Shown piece by piece: positions 1 through 7,802 of a stretch of DNA of 10,199 nt. The notes under the pieces were generated by a model that had not been told where the DNA came from, did not search any database, and saw nothing but the letters and a program-made list of their open reading frames with translations. Both the position numbers and the translations under genes were made by a program. Numbering within the stretch: position 1 is the stretch's first letter; every line of letters starts with the position of its first letter. Source of the stretch: an uncultured Aquincola sp. (GTDB lineage Bacteria; Pseudomonadota; Gammaproteobacteria; Burkholderiales; Burkholderiaceae); contig CAKZXL010000011.1 in the NCBI GenBank assembly GCA_937883885.1, positions 1 to 10,199 of the forward strand, read 5' to 3'.

Positions 1-519
1 CCCTTTCCCGGCCGGCTCGAGGCCATCCTGCTGCGGCCTGCACGGGGCCAGGCCGCGCAGCGGGTCGATGCGGCCAACGTCATCGCGCAGCGCGGGCTGG
101 AGGGCGACCGCAGCACCGCTGGGCCGGTGCGGGTGGGTGGTGGCGGCAAGCGGCAGGTGAGCCTGCTGCAGGCCGAGCACCTGCCGCTGATTGCGGCGTG
201 GACCGGCCGTGCGTCGCTGGACCCGGCGCTGCTGCGGCGCAACCTGGTCGTCTCGGGGCTCAACCTGCTGGCCGCGCGCAGCCTGTTCGCCGATGCGCCG
301 GTGCTGCTGTGCATCGGGCCCGAGGTGCAGTTGGAACTCACCGGCCCTTGCGACCCCTGCTCGAAGATGGAGGCAGCGCTGGGCCCGGGTGCCTACAACG
401 CGATGCGCGGCCATGGCGGCATGACGGCGCGGGTGCTGGCCGGCGGCCGCATCGCGGTGGGCGATGCGGTGGTGGCGCAGCTGGCGCCGGCGCTGCAGCA
501 GGCTCGTCTCTTCCTGTAA
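1..519 (+). CDS. MOSC domain-containing protein (5' end outside window)
   Basis: The reading frame is open from the first base of the window to TAA at 517-519, giving 172 residues with no start codon seen, so the N-terminus lies upstream. Residues 3-8 (PGRLEA) look like the beginning of the MOSC fold, so probably only a few to some tens of residues are missing. Family features visible are the early GLEGDR motif (residues 34-39), the [12 protein letters not shown] strand/helix (residues 50-61), RRNLVVSG (79-86), and the two-cysteine motif GPCDPC, with Cys117 and Cys120 followed by KME. MOSC domains, known from molybdenum cofactor sulfurases and YiiM-like proteins, use a conserved cysteine of this motif for sulfur or Mo-cofactor-linked chemistry. 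The substrate here is unknown. The next gene starts 86 bases downstream on the same strand, separated by a GC-rich palindrome. The family call is firm; the function is not. Confidence 0.88.
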   Translation, partial: PFPGRLEAILLRPARGQAAQRVDAANVIAQRGLEGDRSTAGPVRVGGGGKRQVSLLQAEHLPLIAAWTGRASLDPALLRRNLVVSGLNLLAARSLFADAPVLLCIGPEVQLELTGPCDPCSKMEAALGPGAYNAMRGHGGMTARVLAGGRIAVGDAVVAQLAPALQQARLFL

Positions 520-573
520 GCGGCTGGCGCACCGGCCGAGCCGGCATCCTGTTTGCCGAAGTCCCGGTGTGAT

Positions 574-590
574 GGCCCGGGGCCCGGGCC
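574..590. repeat. GC-only inverted repeat before the DJ-1/PfpI gene
   Basis: Arms GGCCCGG (574-580) and CCGGGCC (584-590) are perfect complements around a GGC centre. The element lies between the MOSC stop and the Shine-Dalgarno sequence of the next gene (GGAG, 594-597). No T-run follows, so it is not a canonical intrinsic terminator. It could be a weak terminator, an RNA stem in the leader or chance in GC-rich DNA. Confidence 0.4.
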
Positions 591-605
591 GATGGAGATG
601 AACGA

Positions 606-1361
606 ATGAAGATGGAGCAGACCCTGGCCGGCCGGCGCATCGCCGTGCTGGCGGCCGATGGATTCGAGAAGGTGGAGCTGGCGGTGCCCGTGGCCGCCAT
701 GCGCAGCGCGGGCGCGACGGTGGAGATCCTGTCGCTGCGCAAGGGCCACATCCGCGGCGTGAACCTGCATGAGCCGGCCGCCCGCGTGGCGGTGGACCGC
801 ATGGTGCAGGACGCCTACCCCGAGGACTACGACGCGCTGCTGATCCCCGGCGGCTTCATCAACCCCGACCTGCTGCGCCAGTCGCAGCCGGCGCGGCAGT
901 TCGTGCGCCAGTTCGACGCGCTGGGCCGGCCGCTGGCCACGCTGTGCCACGGCCCCTGGGTGCTGGCTTCGGCGGGGCTCACCTCCGGCCGGCAGATGAC
1001 TTCCTGGCCGGGCATCCGCGACGACCTGGTCAACGCCGGCGCCACCTGGCTCGACCAGCCGGTGGTGATCGACCGCAACTGGATCAGCAGCCGCGGTCCG
1101 CAGGACATGCTGAGCTTCGTCAAGGCGCTGCTGCCGCACTTTGCCGGCGCCCACCCCGACGAAGTGCAGAACGCGGTGCGCACGCTGTCGGCCCCGCAAC
1201 GCACCGAAGCACCGGCCCTGGTGCTGGGCGTGATGCGCTGGCTGCCGCGGCCTTCGGTGCGCACGGTGGCCCTGCTGGGCCTGGGCGCGCTGGCCCTGGT
1301 GCTGCTGGGCCAGCGGCCCCGCCGCAGCCGCCGCGCACCCGACCGCGCCGAGCGCCGCTAG
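606..1361 (+). CDS. DJ-1/PfpI family protein with C-terminal membrane anchor
   Basis: 251 residues. The ATG at 606 follows GGAG (594-597) by eight bases; a second ATG at 612 is possible but worse placed. The core (residues about 10-180) is a class I glutamine amidotransferase-like alpha/beta fold. It has Glu24 in the VELAVP motif, aligning with Glu18 of human DJ-1. It also has IPGGF at 80-84 and the nucleophile elbow LCHGPW, with Cys114 followed by His115. Family members include glyoxalase III-type hydratases, proposed deglycases and general stress proteins such as YhbO; which activity this one has cannot be read from sequence. Residues about 181-251 are an extension beyond the usual 170-190 residue length. 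It ends in a hydrophobic segment (about 221-235) and a strongly basic tail (RPRRSRR), which suggests a C-terminal anchor with the tail in the cytoplasm. The upstream MOSC gene may be co-transcribed. The family is near certain; the anchoring is inferred. Confidence 0.9.
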   Translation: MKMEQTLAGRRIAVLAADGFEKVELAVPVAAMRSAGATVEILSLRKGHIRGVNLHEPAARVAVDRMVQDAYPEDYDALLIPGGFINPDLLRQSQPARQFVRQFDALGRPLATLCHGPWVLASAGLTSGRQMTSWPGIRDDLVNAGATWLDQPVVIDRNWISSRGPQDMLSFVKALLPHFAGAHPDEVQNAVRTLSAPQRTEAPALVLGVMRWLPRPSVRTVALLGLGALALVLLGQRPRRSRRAPDRAERR

Positions 1362-1365
1362 CATG

Positions 1366-1387
1366 CGCACTTGTACAGACAAGTGCG
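1366..1387. promoter_or_regulatory. Perfect 9-bp inverted repeat, candidate operator or leader hairpin
   Basis: CGCACTTGT (1366-1374) and ACAAGTGCG (1379-1387) are exact complements around ACAG. The element sits five bases after the stop of the DJ-1/PfpI gene. Its right arm ends one base before the GAGG Shine-Dalgarno (1389-1392) of the next gene. It is richer in A/T than its surroundings. Its size and symmetry resemble operators of TetR-family repressors, but no regulator gene is in the window. As RNA it would form a stable tetraloop hairpin next to the ribosome-binding site. There is no T-run, so a simple terminator is less likely. Confidence 0.5.
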
Positions 1388-1388
1388 T

Positions 1389-1392
1389 GAGG
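1389..1392 (+). promoter_or_regulatory. Ribosome-binding site fixing the start at 1398
   Basis: GAGG lies five bases before ATG 1398. The longer in-frame alternative start (TTG at 1371) lies inside the inverted repeat and has no comparable site, so ATG 1398 is preferred. Confidence 0.6.
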
Positions 1393-1397
1393 CAGCG

Positions 1398-1967
1398 ATG
1401 ACGATGATGCGCAGGCAGGCCGGCAACCCCGCCGCCGGGGCCTGGATGGCCGGCCACCTGGTGGCCGCCCTGGCCGCCCTCGCCACCGGCAGCGCCGCAG
1501 CCACGCCTGCAGCCACGCCTGCAGCCGCCAGCCTGTGCCAGCCCGGGGAAGACACCGTCTTCAGCTGCCCGGCCGGCCGCAAGCAGATCGCGGTGTGCGC
1601 CTCACCGGGCCTGGGTGCCACCGGCGGCCAGTTGCAATACCGCTTCGGCCGGCCGGGTGCGGTGGAACTGCAATACCCGCCCGCCGACGGCTCCACCGCC
1701 GACTGGCGCGCCAGCGTGCGGGCCGGCAGCCTGATGTTCTCGGGCGGCGGCGGCGCCTGGCTGGCCCTCGACAAGGGCGACCACCGCTACGTGGTCTACA
1801 CCGCCATCGGCCGCGGCTGGGGCACGAAAGAAGGTGTGGTGGTGGAACGTGCGGGCCGCCGCATCGCCCACGTGCCGTGCACGCAGGCGGCGCAATCGCA
1901 GCTGGGCCCCGACCTGGCCAGCCGCGCCGGCATCGCGCCCGACACGCGCGAGTTCGACCTCCCCTGA
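1398..1967 (+). CDS. Small secreted protein of unknown function
   Basis: 189 residues from ATG 1398; ATGs at 1404 and 1407 are close alternatives. The N-terminus is a classic Sec signal: basic RR at 5-6, a hydrophobic stretch at about 15-31, then small residues (SAAA, 32-35), so cleavage near residue 35 is likely. A short duplicated ATPA segment follows. The mature part has four cysteines (47, 57, 67 and 161), an even number suited to two disulfides in the periplasm. It is rich in short beta-type stretches such as QLQYRFG, AWLAL and HRYVVYTA. I do not recognise a named domain; the general pattern is like unnamed secreted proteins I recall from Proteobacteria, which is recollection, not a search result. 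Its leader carries the inverted repeat at 1366-1387, suggesting its own regulation. No catalytic motif is evident. Confidence 0.8.
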   Translation: MTMMRRQAGNPAAGAWMAGHLVAALAALATGSAAATPAATPAAASLCQPGEDTVFSCPAGRKQIAVCASPGLGATGGQLQYRFGRPGAVELQYPPADGSTADWRASVRAGSLMFSGGGGAWLALDKGDHRYVVYTAIGRGWGTKEGVVVERAGRRIAHVPCTQAAQSQLGPDLASRAGIAPDTREFDLP

Positions 1968-2012
1968 CCCGTCGCCTCCTCCCAAAGAGGGAGGCGGCGC
2001 GGGCGCGTTAGG
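1963..2012. repeat. REP-like hairpin or terminator region after the secreted protein gene
   Basis: An inner stem pairs CCTCCC (1978-1983) with GGGAGG (1989-1994) around AAAGA. It is flanked by short C-rich stretches on the left (CCCTGACCCG, from about 1963) and G-rich stretches on the right (to AGGG near 2012) that can partly pair. This resembles the layout of repetitive extragenic palindromes common in GC-rich proteobacteria. It follows a stop codon directly, so it may also end transcription. There is only one copy in the window, so repetitiveness is not shown. Confidence 0.4.
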
Positions 2013-2021
2013 GATGGACCG

Positions 2022-2070
2022 GCCCGCCCCCGCGGGCGAACCATGGCGACCCCGGGCCCGTTGCGGCCCG
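2022..2070. repeat. Two small GC-rich inverted repeats upstream of the GH19 gene
   Basis: GCCCGC (2022-2027) pairs with GCGGGC (2032-2037) around CCCC. CGGGCC (2053-2058) pairs with GGCCCG (2065-2070) around CGTTGC. Both lie in the leader of the GH19 gene. The 122-base gap shows no clear promoter. These stems may be structural or simply a result of high GC content. Confidence 0.3.
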
Positions 2071-2078
2071 ACCCGTGC

Positions 2079-2083
2079 AGGAG
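2079..2083 (+). promoter_or_regulatory. Ribosome-binding site fixing the start at 2090
   Basis: AGGAG lies six bases before ATG 2090. The in-frame GTG at 2075 overlaps this region and has no site of its own, so ATG 2090 is chosen. Confidence 0.75.
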
Positions 2084-2089
2084 TCCGCC

Positions 2090-2902
2090 ATGATCCAGGT
2101 CGATGCCCAAACCATGCGCGAGGTGGCGCCGCATTTCAGCGGTGCCATGGCCGAGCGCCAGAACGCCATCATCAGCGCCGTGGGCGAGGTGCTGGCCACC
2201 ACGCTGGACCGCTACGCGATCAACACCCGGCTGCGCATCGCGCACTTCCTGGGGCAGACCTGCCATGAGTCGGCGGGCTTTCGCACCACCGAAGAGTTTG
2301 CCAGCGGCGAGGCGTATGAAGGCCGGCGCGACCTGGGCAACCTGCAGCCCGGCGACGGCGTGCGCTACAAGGGCCGCGGCCTGCTGCAGCTGACCGGCCG
2401 CGCCAACTACCGCGAGGTGGGCGAGCTGATCGGCGTGAAGCTGGAAGAGCAGCCCGAGCGCGCGGCCGAGCCGGTGCTGTCGCTGCAGATCGCCTGCGAG
2501 TACTGGAAGCGCCGCAACCTCAATGCGCTGTGCGACGCCGACGACGTGGTGGCCGTGACCCGCGCGGTCAACGGCGGCACCAACGGCCTGGAAGACCGGC
2601 GCGTGTACACCGGCCGCGCCAAGGGCGCGATCGCGCGGCTGGAAGGCTTCGTGCTCAGCGGCGAGGCGCCGCCCACGCTGGGCCGCGCGGTGCTGCGCCG
2701 CGGCTCCAAGGGCGAAGCGGTGGGCCAGCTGCAGCGGCGGCTGCAGCAGCTGGGCTTCATGCTGGCCGCCGACGACGACTTCGGCGCCGGCACCGAAGTG
2801 GCGGTGGCCGCCTTCCAGCGCCAGCGCAACCTGCAGCCGGTGGACGGCATCGTCGGCCGCGACACCTGGGCCGCGCTGGATGCGGCGGCGTCGGGGCGCT
2901 GA
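2090..2902 (+). CDS. GH19 chitinase/endolysin-like protein with peptidoglycan-binding domain
   Basis: 270 residues. The catalytic part (about 1-190) matches the short glycoside hydrolase family 19 form found in phage endolysins and their bacterial relatives. It has AHFLGQTCHESAGF with Glu60 as the likely general acid, and a second acidic pair Glu68-Glu69. It also has AYEGRRDLGN, then the substrate-groove signature KGRGLLQLTGRANY (94-107) and a late VNGGTNGLEDR stretch. Residues about 198-265 form a PG_binding_1 domain with RRGSKGEAVGQLQRRLQ and DGIVGRDTWAAL motifs. The protein should cleave glycan chains of peptidoglycan or chitin-type polymers. No signal peptide or membrane segment is visible, so export would need a holin-like route, lysis or another secretion system. 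No holin, spanin or phage structural gene is adjacent, so this may be a stand-alone bacterial copy or a prophage remnant. Confidence 0.9.
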   Translation: MIQVDAQTMREVAPHFSGAMAERQNAIISAVGEVLATTLDRYAINTRLRIAHFLGQTCHESAGFRTTEEFASGEAYEGRRDLGNLQPGDGVRYKGRGLLQLTGRANYREVGELIGVKLEEQPERAAEPVLSLQIACEYWKRRNLNALCDADDVVAVTRAVNGGTNGLEDRRVYTGRAKGAIARLEGFVLSGEAPPTLGRAVLRRGSKGEAVGQLQRRLQQLGFMLAADDDFGAGTEVAVAAFQRQRNLQPVDGIVGRDTWAALDAAASGR

Positions 2903-2903
2903 G

Positions 2904-2960
2904 GCTCCCAAGCTCGCTGCCCCCCAGGCCTTGTCGAAGGGCCCTTCGGCCCTTGGGAGC
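2904..2960. repeat. Nested inverted repeat after the GH19 gene (REP-like or terminator)
   Basis: Outer arms GCTCCCAAG (2904-2912) and CTTGGGAGC (2952-2960) are perfect 9-bp complements. Inside lie a 14-bp palindrome (2935-2948) and an alternative 7-bp stem AAGGGCC/GGCCCTT (2937-2943 with 2948-2954) around CTTC. The element begins two bases after the GH19 stop. The CTCCCAAGCTCGCTGC wording resembles intergenic repeats I recall from Comamonadaceae genomes. No T-run follows. A role as terminator or mobile repeat is inferred. Confidence 0.5.
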
Positions 2961-5900
2961 GCGTTCAGCCTTCGTCTGAAGCATTACGATCGAGCACAGG
3001 ACCAGGAACCGCTCAAGCTCGCCCCTTGACCTGCCTCGCGTGACCCGACAGCCCTTCTGGCGCCTTCGGCTCGAAGGCCGGCCCTGCCTCATCGATGACC
3101 ATGGCGGCAGCCCGCTCATGCTGTCGCGCAAGGACGCTGCCTGGCTGGCCTGCGTGGCGCTGGAACCGGGCCAGCGCAGCCAGCGGGTGGCTGCCCTGGC
3201 CTGGCCGGCCACGGACGAGCGCGGCGCGCTCAACAACCTGCGCCAGCGGGTGCACCAGCTGCGCAAGAAAACCGGTGCGCGCCTGGTCGAGATGGCGCAC
3301 ACGCTGGTGCTGGCCACTGACCTGCGGCGCGACGAAGACCCTCTCTCCTGGGCGGCGCTGCAAGCCGACCCCGGCGCCTGGGATGCCGAACCGCTGGGCG
3401 ACCTGACCTTTGACGGCGAAGTCGAGCTGGCCGCGTGGGTGGCCGGCGTGCGCGAACGGCACCGCCAACGGCGGCGTGAGGCGCTGGCCGCCCTCGCCGA
3501 TGCTGCCGAACGCGACGGCCGCCACGCCGACGCGCTGATGTTCGCGCAGCGCCTGCATGCCGACGATCCGCTGTCCGAGCCGCTGCACCGGCAGCTGATG
3601 CGCCTGCACCATGCCCTGGGCGACACGGCCTCGGCATTGCGGGTGTACGACCGCGCCGAACGATCGCTGAGCGAGGAGCTGGGCCTGCGCCCCGGCGCCG
3701 AGACGCTCACGCTGCGCGAATGCCTGCTGCAAGGGCGGCAGCCGGTCGTCGGGTCGCCGCCCGAACTGCCGGCGACCCTGGCGCGGCCGCCCCGCCTGAT
3801 CGGCCGCGAGCGCCCGCTGCGCGCGCTGGCGCAGGCACGCGGGCTCGGCGAGCCGGTTCTGGTCGTGGGCGAGGCTGGCGCCGGCAAGTCGCGCCTGCTG
3901 CAGGAAGCGCTGGGCGGGCTGGCCGATGTGCTGCAGCTGACCGCGCAGCCGGACGACGCGCAAGCCCCGTTCACCACCGCACAGCGGCTGTTGTCGCGCC
4001 TGCGTCGCTGGCCCCCGGCCCCGGACGCCAGCGGCGCAGAGCCGGACGCCAGACCGGCGCCCATGCCGGCGCAGCGCCTGCGACAGCAGCTCGCCGACGC
4101 GCTGGCCACTGCGCTGCAGCAGGGTCTGGGCACGGTCGTGGTGGACGACCTGCACTTTGCCGATGCGGCCAGCCACGAGCTGCTGCAGGGGCTGATCCTG
4201 GCGGCGGAGCCGCCGGCCCGGCCGGCCTGGGTGCTGGCCAGCCGCCCGCTGGCCGCCGACGCGGCGCAGCCCTGGACGAACGCCGACCGCCTGCAGTGGC
4301 TGGACCTGCCACCGCTGGACGAGGGTGGCGTGCACGACTTCGTGGCCAGCCTCTCGCTGCCCGGCGTTGACGCACAGGCCCTGGCGCCTGCGCTGCTGCG
4401 CCACGCGGGTGGCTTGCCGCTGCACCTGCTCGAGACCTTGCGGGCGGGCCTGCAGGACGGCGGTCTGGACGCCGCCGCACTGCCGCATCCGGCGTCGATC
4501 GAGCGGCGCCTGCAGGCCCGCTTGGCCCGTCTGCCGTCCGAATCGGCCGCGCTGGCGCGGCTGGTGGCGGTGGCTGGCAGCGACTTCGACATCGAGCTGG
4601 CCGAATGCCTGACCCAGCGCCCCGCGGTGATGCTGGCCGACGCCTGGCACCGGCTGGAAACGGCCCAGGTGCTGGACGGAGAAGGCTTTGCGCACGAGCT
4701 GGTGCGCCAGGCCATGCTGGCACTGACGCCGCGCGTGGTGGCCCGGCGCATCCACCGGCAGGTGGCGCAGGCCCTCGCCGCCCGCGGCGGCGAGCCGGCG
4801 CGCCTGGCAGCCCACTGGGAGGCCGGCGGCGAGCCGGCGCAGGCGGCCACTGCCTACGAAGCCGCGGCCGACCGCGCCCATGCAGCCTCGCGCCCGCGCG
4901 AACAGGCGGCGCTGCTGCGCCAGGCCGCCGCCGCGTGGGAAGCGGCAGGCCAGGGCGGCGCCGCGCTGCGGGCCCGTGCACGCGCCATCGTGCCCACCGT
5001 GCTGGGCGAGGGGCTGGACCCGGCGCTGCTGGCCAGTACCGCCCTGATCGAGGCCGAGGCCGAAGCCGCCGACCTGGGACATGCCTGGGCCGCGCATGCC
5101 ACGGCCCTGGTGTGGGGCGGCCGCGCGGCCGAGGCCGAGCCGGCCGCACAGCAGGCCCTGCGTCTGCTGCCAGCGGCCGCGGTGACACCGCGGCGCGAGG
5201 CCTTGCAGGCGCTGGCGATGGCTTTGTCGATGCAGGGCCGTGCGCCGCAGGCTGTGGCCCTGCTGCAGCCCGGCTGGCCCACGCTGGACCAGCAGGCCCC
5301 GCCCGCCGACTGCCTCGACTATGCCGGGGCCTACCTGATGGCACTGGTCAACGCCGGCCGGCTGGGCGACTCGCTGGCCGTGGCACGCCGCCAGCTCGGC
5401 TGGGCTCGCGCCACGGACAACCGGCTCGTCGAGCTCAACGCCTGGATCAGCGTGGGCTATGTGCACCTCAAGCGCGGAGAAGCCCGCGACGCGGTGGACG
5501 CCGGGCGCGAAGCGCGCGAGCTGGGCCGCGGCGTGCCGGAGCTGCAAACCCAGTCGCGCATGAACGACGTCGCACTGGCGCTGGCCGAGGCCACCTGTGG
5601 TCATTTCCGCGCCGCGCTGCCGCTGGCCCGGTCGGCGCTGGACCATATGTCGCAGGCCATGCCGGGTTCCAACTTCCAGGCCGTCGCCGCGCTGGCGCTG
5701 GCCTGGACCTGGCTGCAACTGGGCGAACCCGGGCGCGCGTTGCCGCTGCTGCAGCAGGACCTGCCCCACGCCGTGCCCGAAAGCGCGGTGCAGCGCCGTT
5801 TGCTCCTGGGCCAGGCGGCCGAGCTGCTGGGCGAACCGGAAGCCGAGCGGCACTACCGGGAGGCGGCCGAAATAGAGCCGACGCGGCGGATGGCTTCGAC

Positions 5901-6330
5901 CCTGCTGGCCGAACTGGCGCTGCATCGCCGCGCCGCCGACACCGCCGCCGCGCACGCAGCCTGGGCCGTGATGCAGGAGGCGCAAGCACGCGAGCTGCAC
6001 GGCGTGGCGGCGGAAGCGGCGGCCACCGCCGTGCAGGCCAGGGCAGCGGCCGCGCCACGCACGCTGGCGCCGCACGACGTGGCGCATGCCGAGCATCTGG
6101 TGCGGCAGTACCGGGCGGCCTACACCAGCTGGACGCGCCAGTGGCTGGCCTGCGCCGCCGCCCACACGGCGCTGGGCGACGCGGTGGCCGCCGCACGCTG
6201 CCGCAGCCTGGCCGCCGACTGGCTGCAACAGGCGCTGAAGACCCAGGTGCCGCCGGAAGGCCGGGCGGGTTTCAGTCGACACCCCTGGCATGCCGAGCTG
6301 CTGCAGGCAGCGCGTGGCCGCGCTGGTTGC

Positions 6331-7662
<1,332 letters not shown>

Positions 7663-7667
7663 GGACT

Positions 7668-7672
7668 CTCCT
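7668..7672 (-). promoter_or_regulatory. Ribosome-binding site fixing the start at 7662
   Basis: On the - strand AGGAG lies five bases before the ATG at 7662-7660. It decides against the longer frame starting at 7719, whose extra 19 residues would hide the lipoprotein signal. Confidence 0.8.
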
Positions 7673-7680
7673 GGTGGTGC

Positions 7681-7719
7681 ATGACGGGCATGCCGCCGTC
7701 GAGGGCGGCACGCCGTCAT
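7681..7719. promoter_or_regulatory. Long imperfect inverted repeat in the RCC1 lipoprotein leader
   Basis: Outer arms ATGACGG (7681-7687) and CCGTCAT (7713-7719) and inner arms TGCCGCC (7691-7697) and GGCGGCA (7704-7710) pair perfectly. One small internal bulge separates them and the loop is GTCGAG. The element lies between the end of the MFS gene and the ribosome-binding site of the lipoprotein gene, eight bases from the latter. No T-run follows on the - strand. It could end transcription from the MFS gene, act as a leader stem or bind a regulator. Confidence 0.5.
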
Positions 7720-7732
7720 GGTTGACGCAGGC

Positions 7733-7749
7733 GAGTTAGCGCAGAGTTA
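7733..7749. promoter_or_regulatory. GAGTTA direct repeat with 11-bp period
   Basis: GAGTTA occurs at 7733-7738 and again at 7744-7749, about one helical turn apart, in a locally A/T-richer patch. On the - strand this reads TAACTC twice, upstream of the lipoprotein gene. OmpR-type regulators often bind direct repeats of this spacing, and the patch may overlap a promoter. The evidence is weak. Confidence 0.3.
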
Positions 7750-7775
7750 TCGGGGGTCGGCGGCCGGCAGTGCCG

Positions 7776-7793
7776 CGCGCCCGGCGTGGCGCG
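7776..7793 (-). terminator. Possible weak hairpin after the MFS gene
   Basis: CGCGCC (7776-7781) and GGCGCG (7788-7793) form a perfect 6-bp stem with a 6-base loop, ten bases past the MFS stop codon on the - strand. There is no T-tract, so it is at best a non-canonical terminator. Confidence 0.25.
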
Positions 7794-7802
7794 ACCAGGC
7801 GC

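Noticed and set aside
393..1457. 354-codon open frame on the - strand
   Set aside because: Antisense to the MOSC and DJ-1/PfpI genes, low-complexity composition, no domain.
1796..2911. 371-codon open frame on the - strand
   Set aside because: Antisense to the secreted protein and GH19 genes; His/Ala/Gly/Gln-rich with no motif.
2945..2977. TTCGGCC/TTCAGCC/TTCGTCT as SARP-type heptad direct repeats before the regulator
   Set aside because: The spacings (19 and 7 bases) do not fit the 11 or 22-base period expected for SARP binding, and the first copy belongs to the nested palindrome.
2757..4850. 697-codon open frame on the - strand
   Set aside because: Ser/Arg/Ala-rich translation with no motif, covering the ends of the GH19 and regulator genes; a GC-content artefact.
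3013..6291. 1092-codon open frame on the - strand opposite the regulator gene
   Set aside because: It mirrors the regulator frame. Its Gln/Arg/His/Gly-rich, low-Lys composition is typical of antisense frames in very GC-rich genes, and it has no recognisable domain while the + strand has several.
7722..7749. Possible + strand promoter with TTGACG and a downstream TTATCG
   Set aside because: No + strand gene lies downstream, the -10 match is poor, and the area is better explained as leader DNA of the - strand lipoprotein gene.
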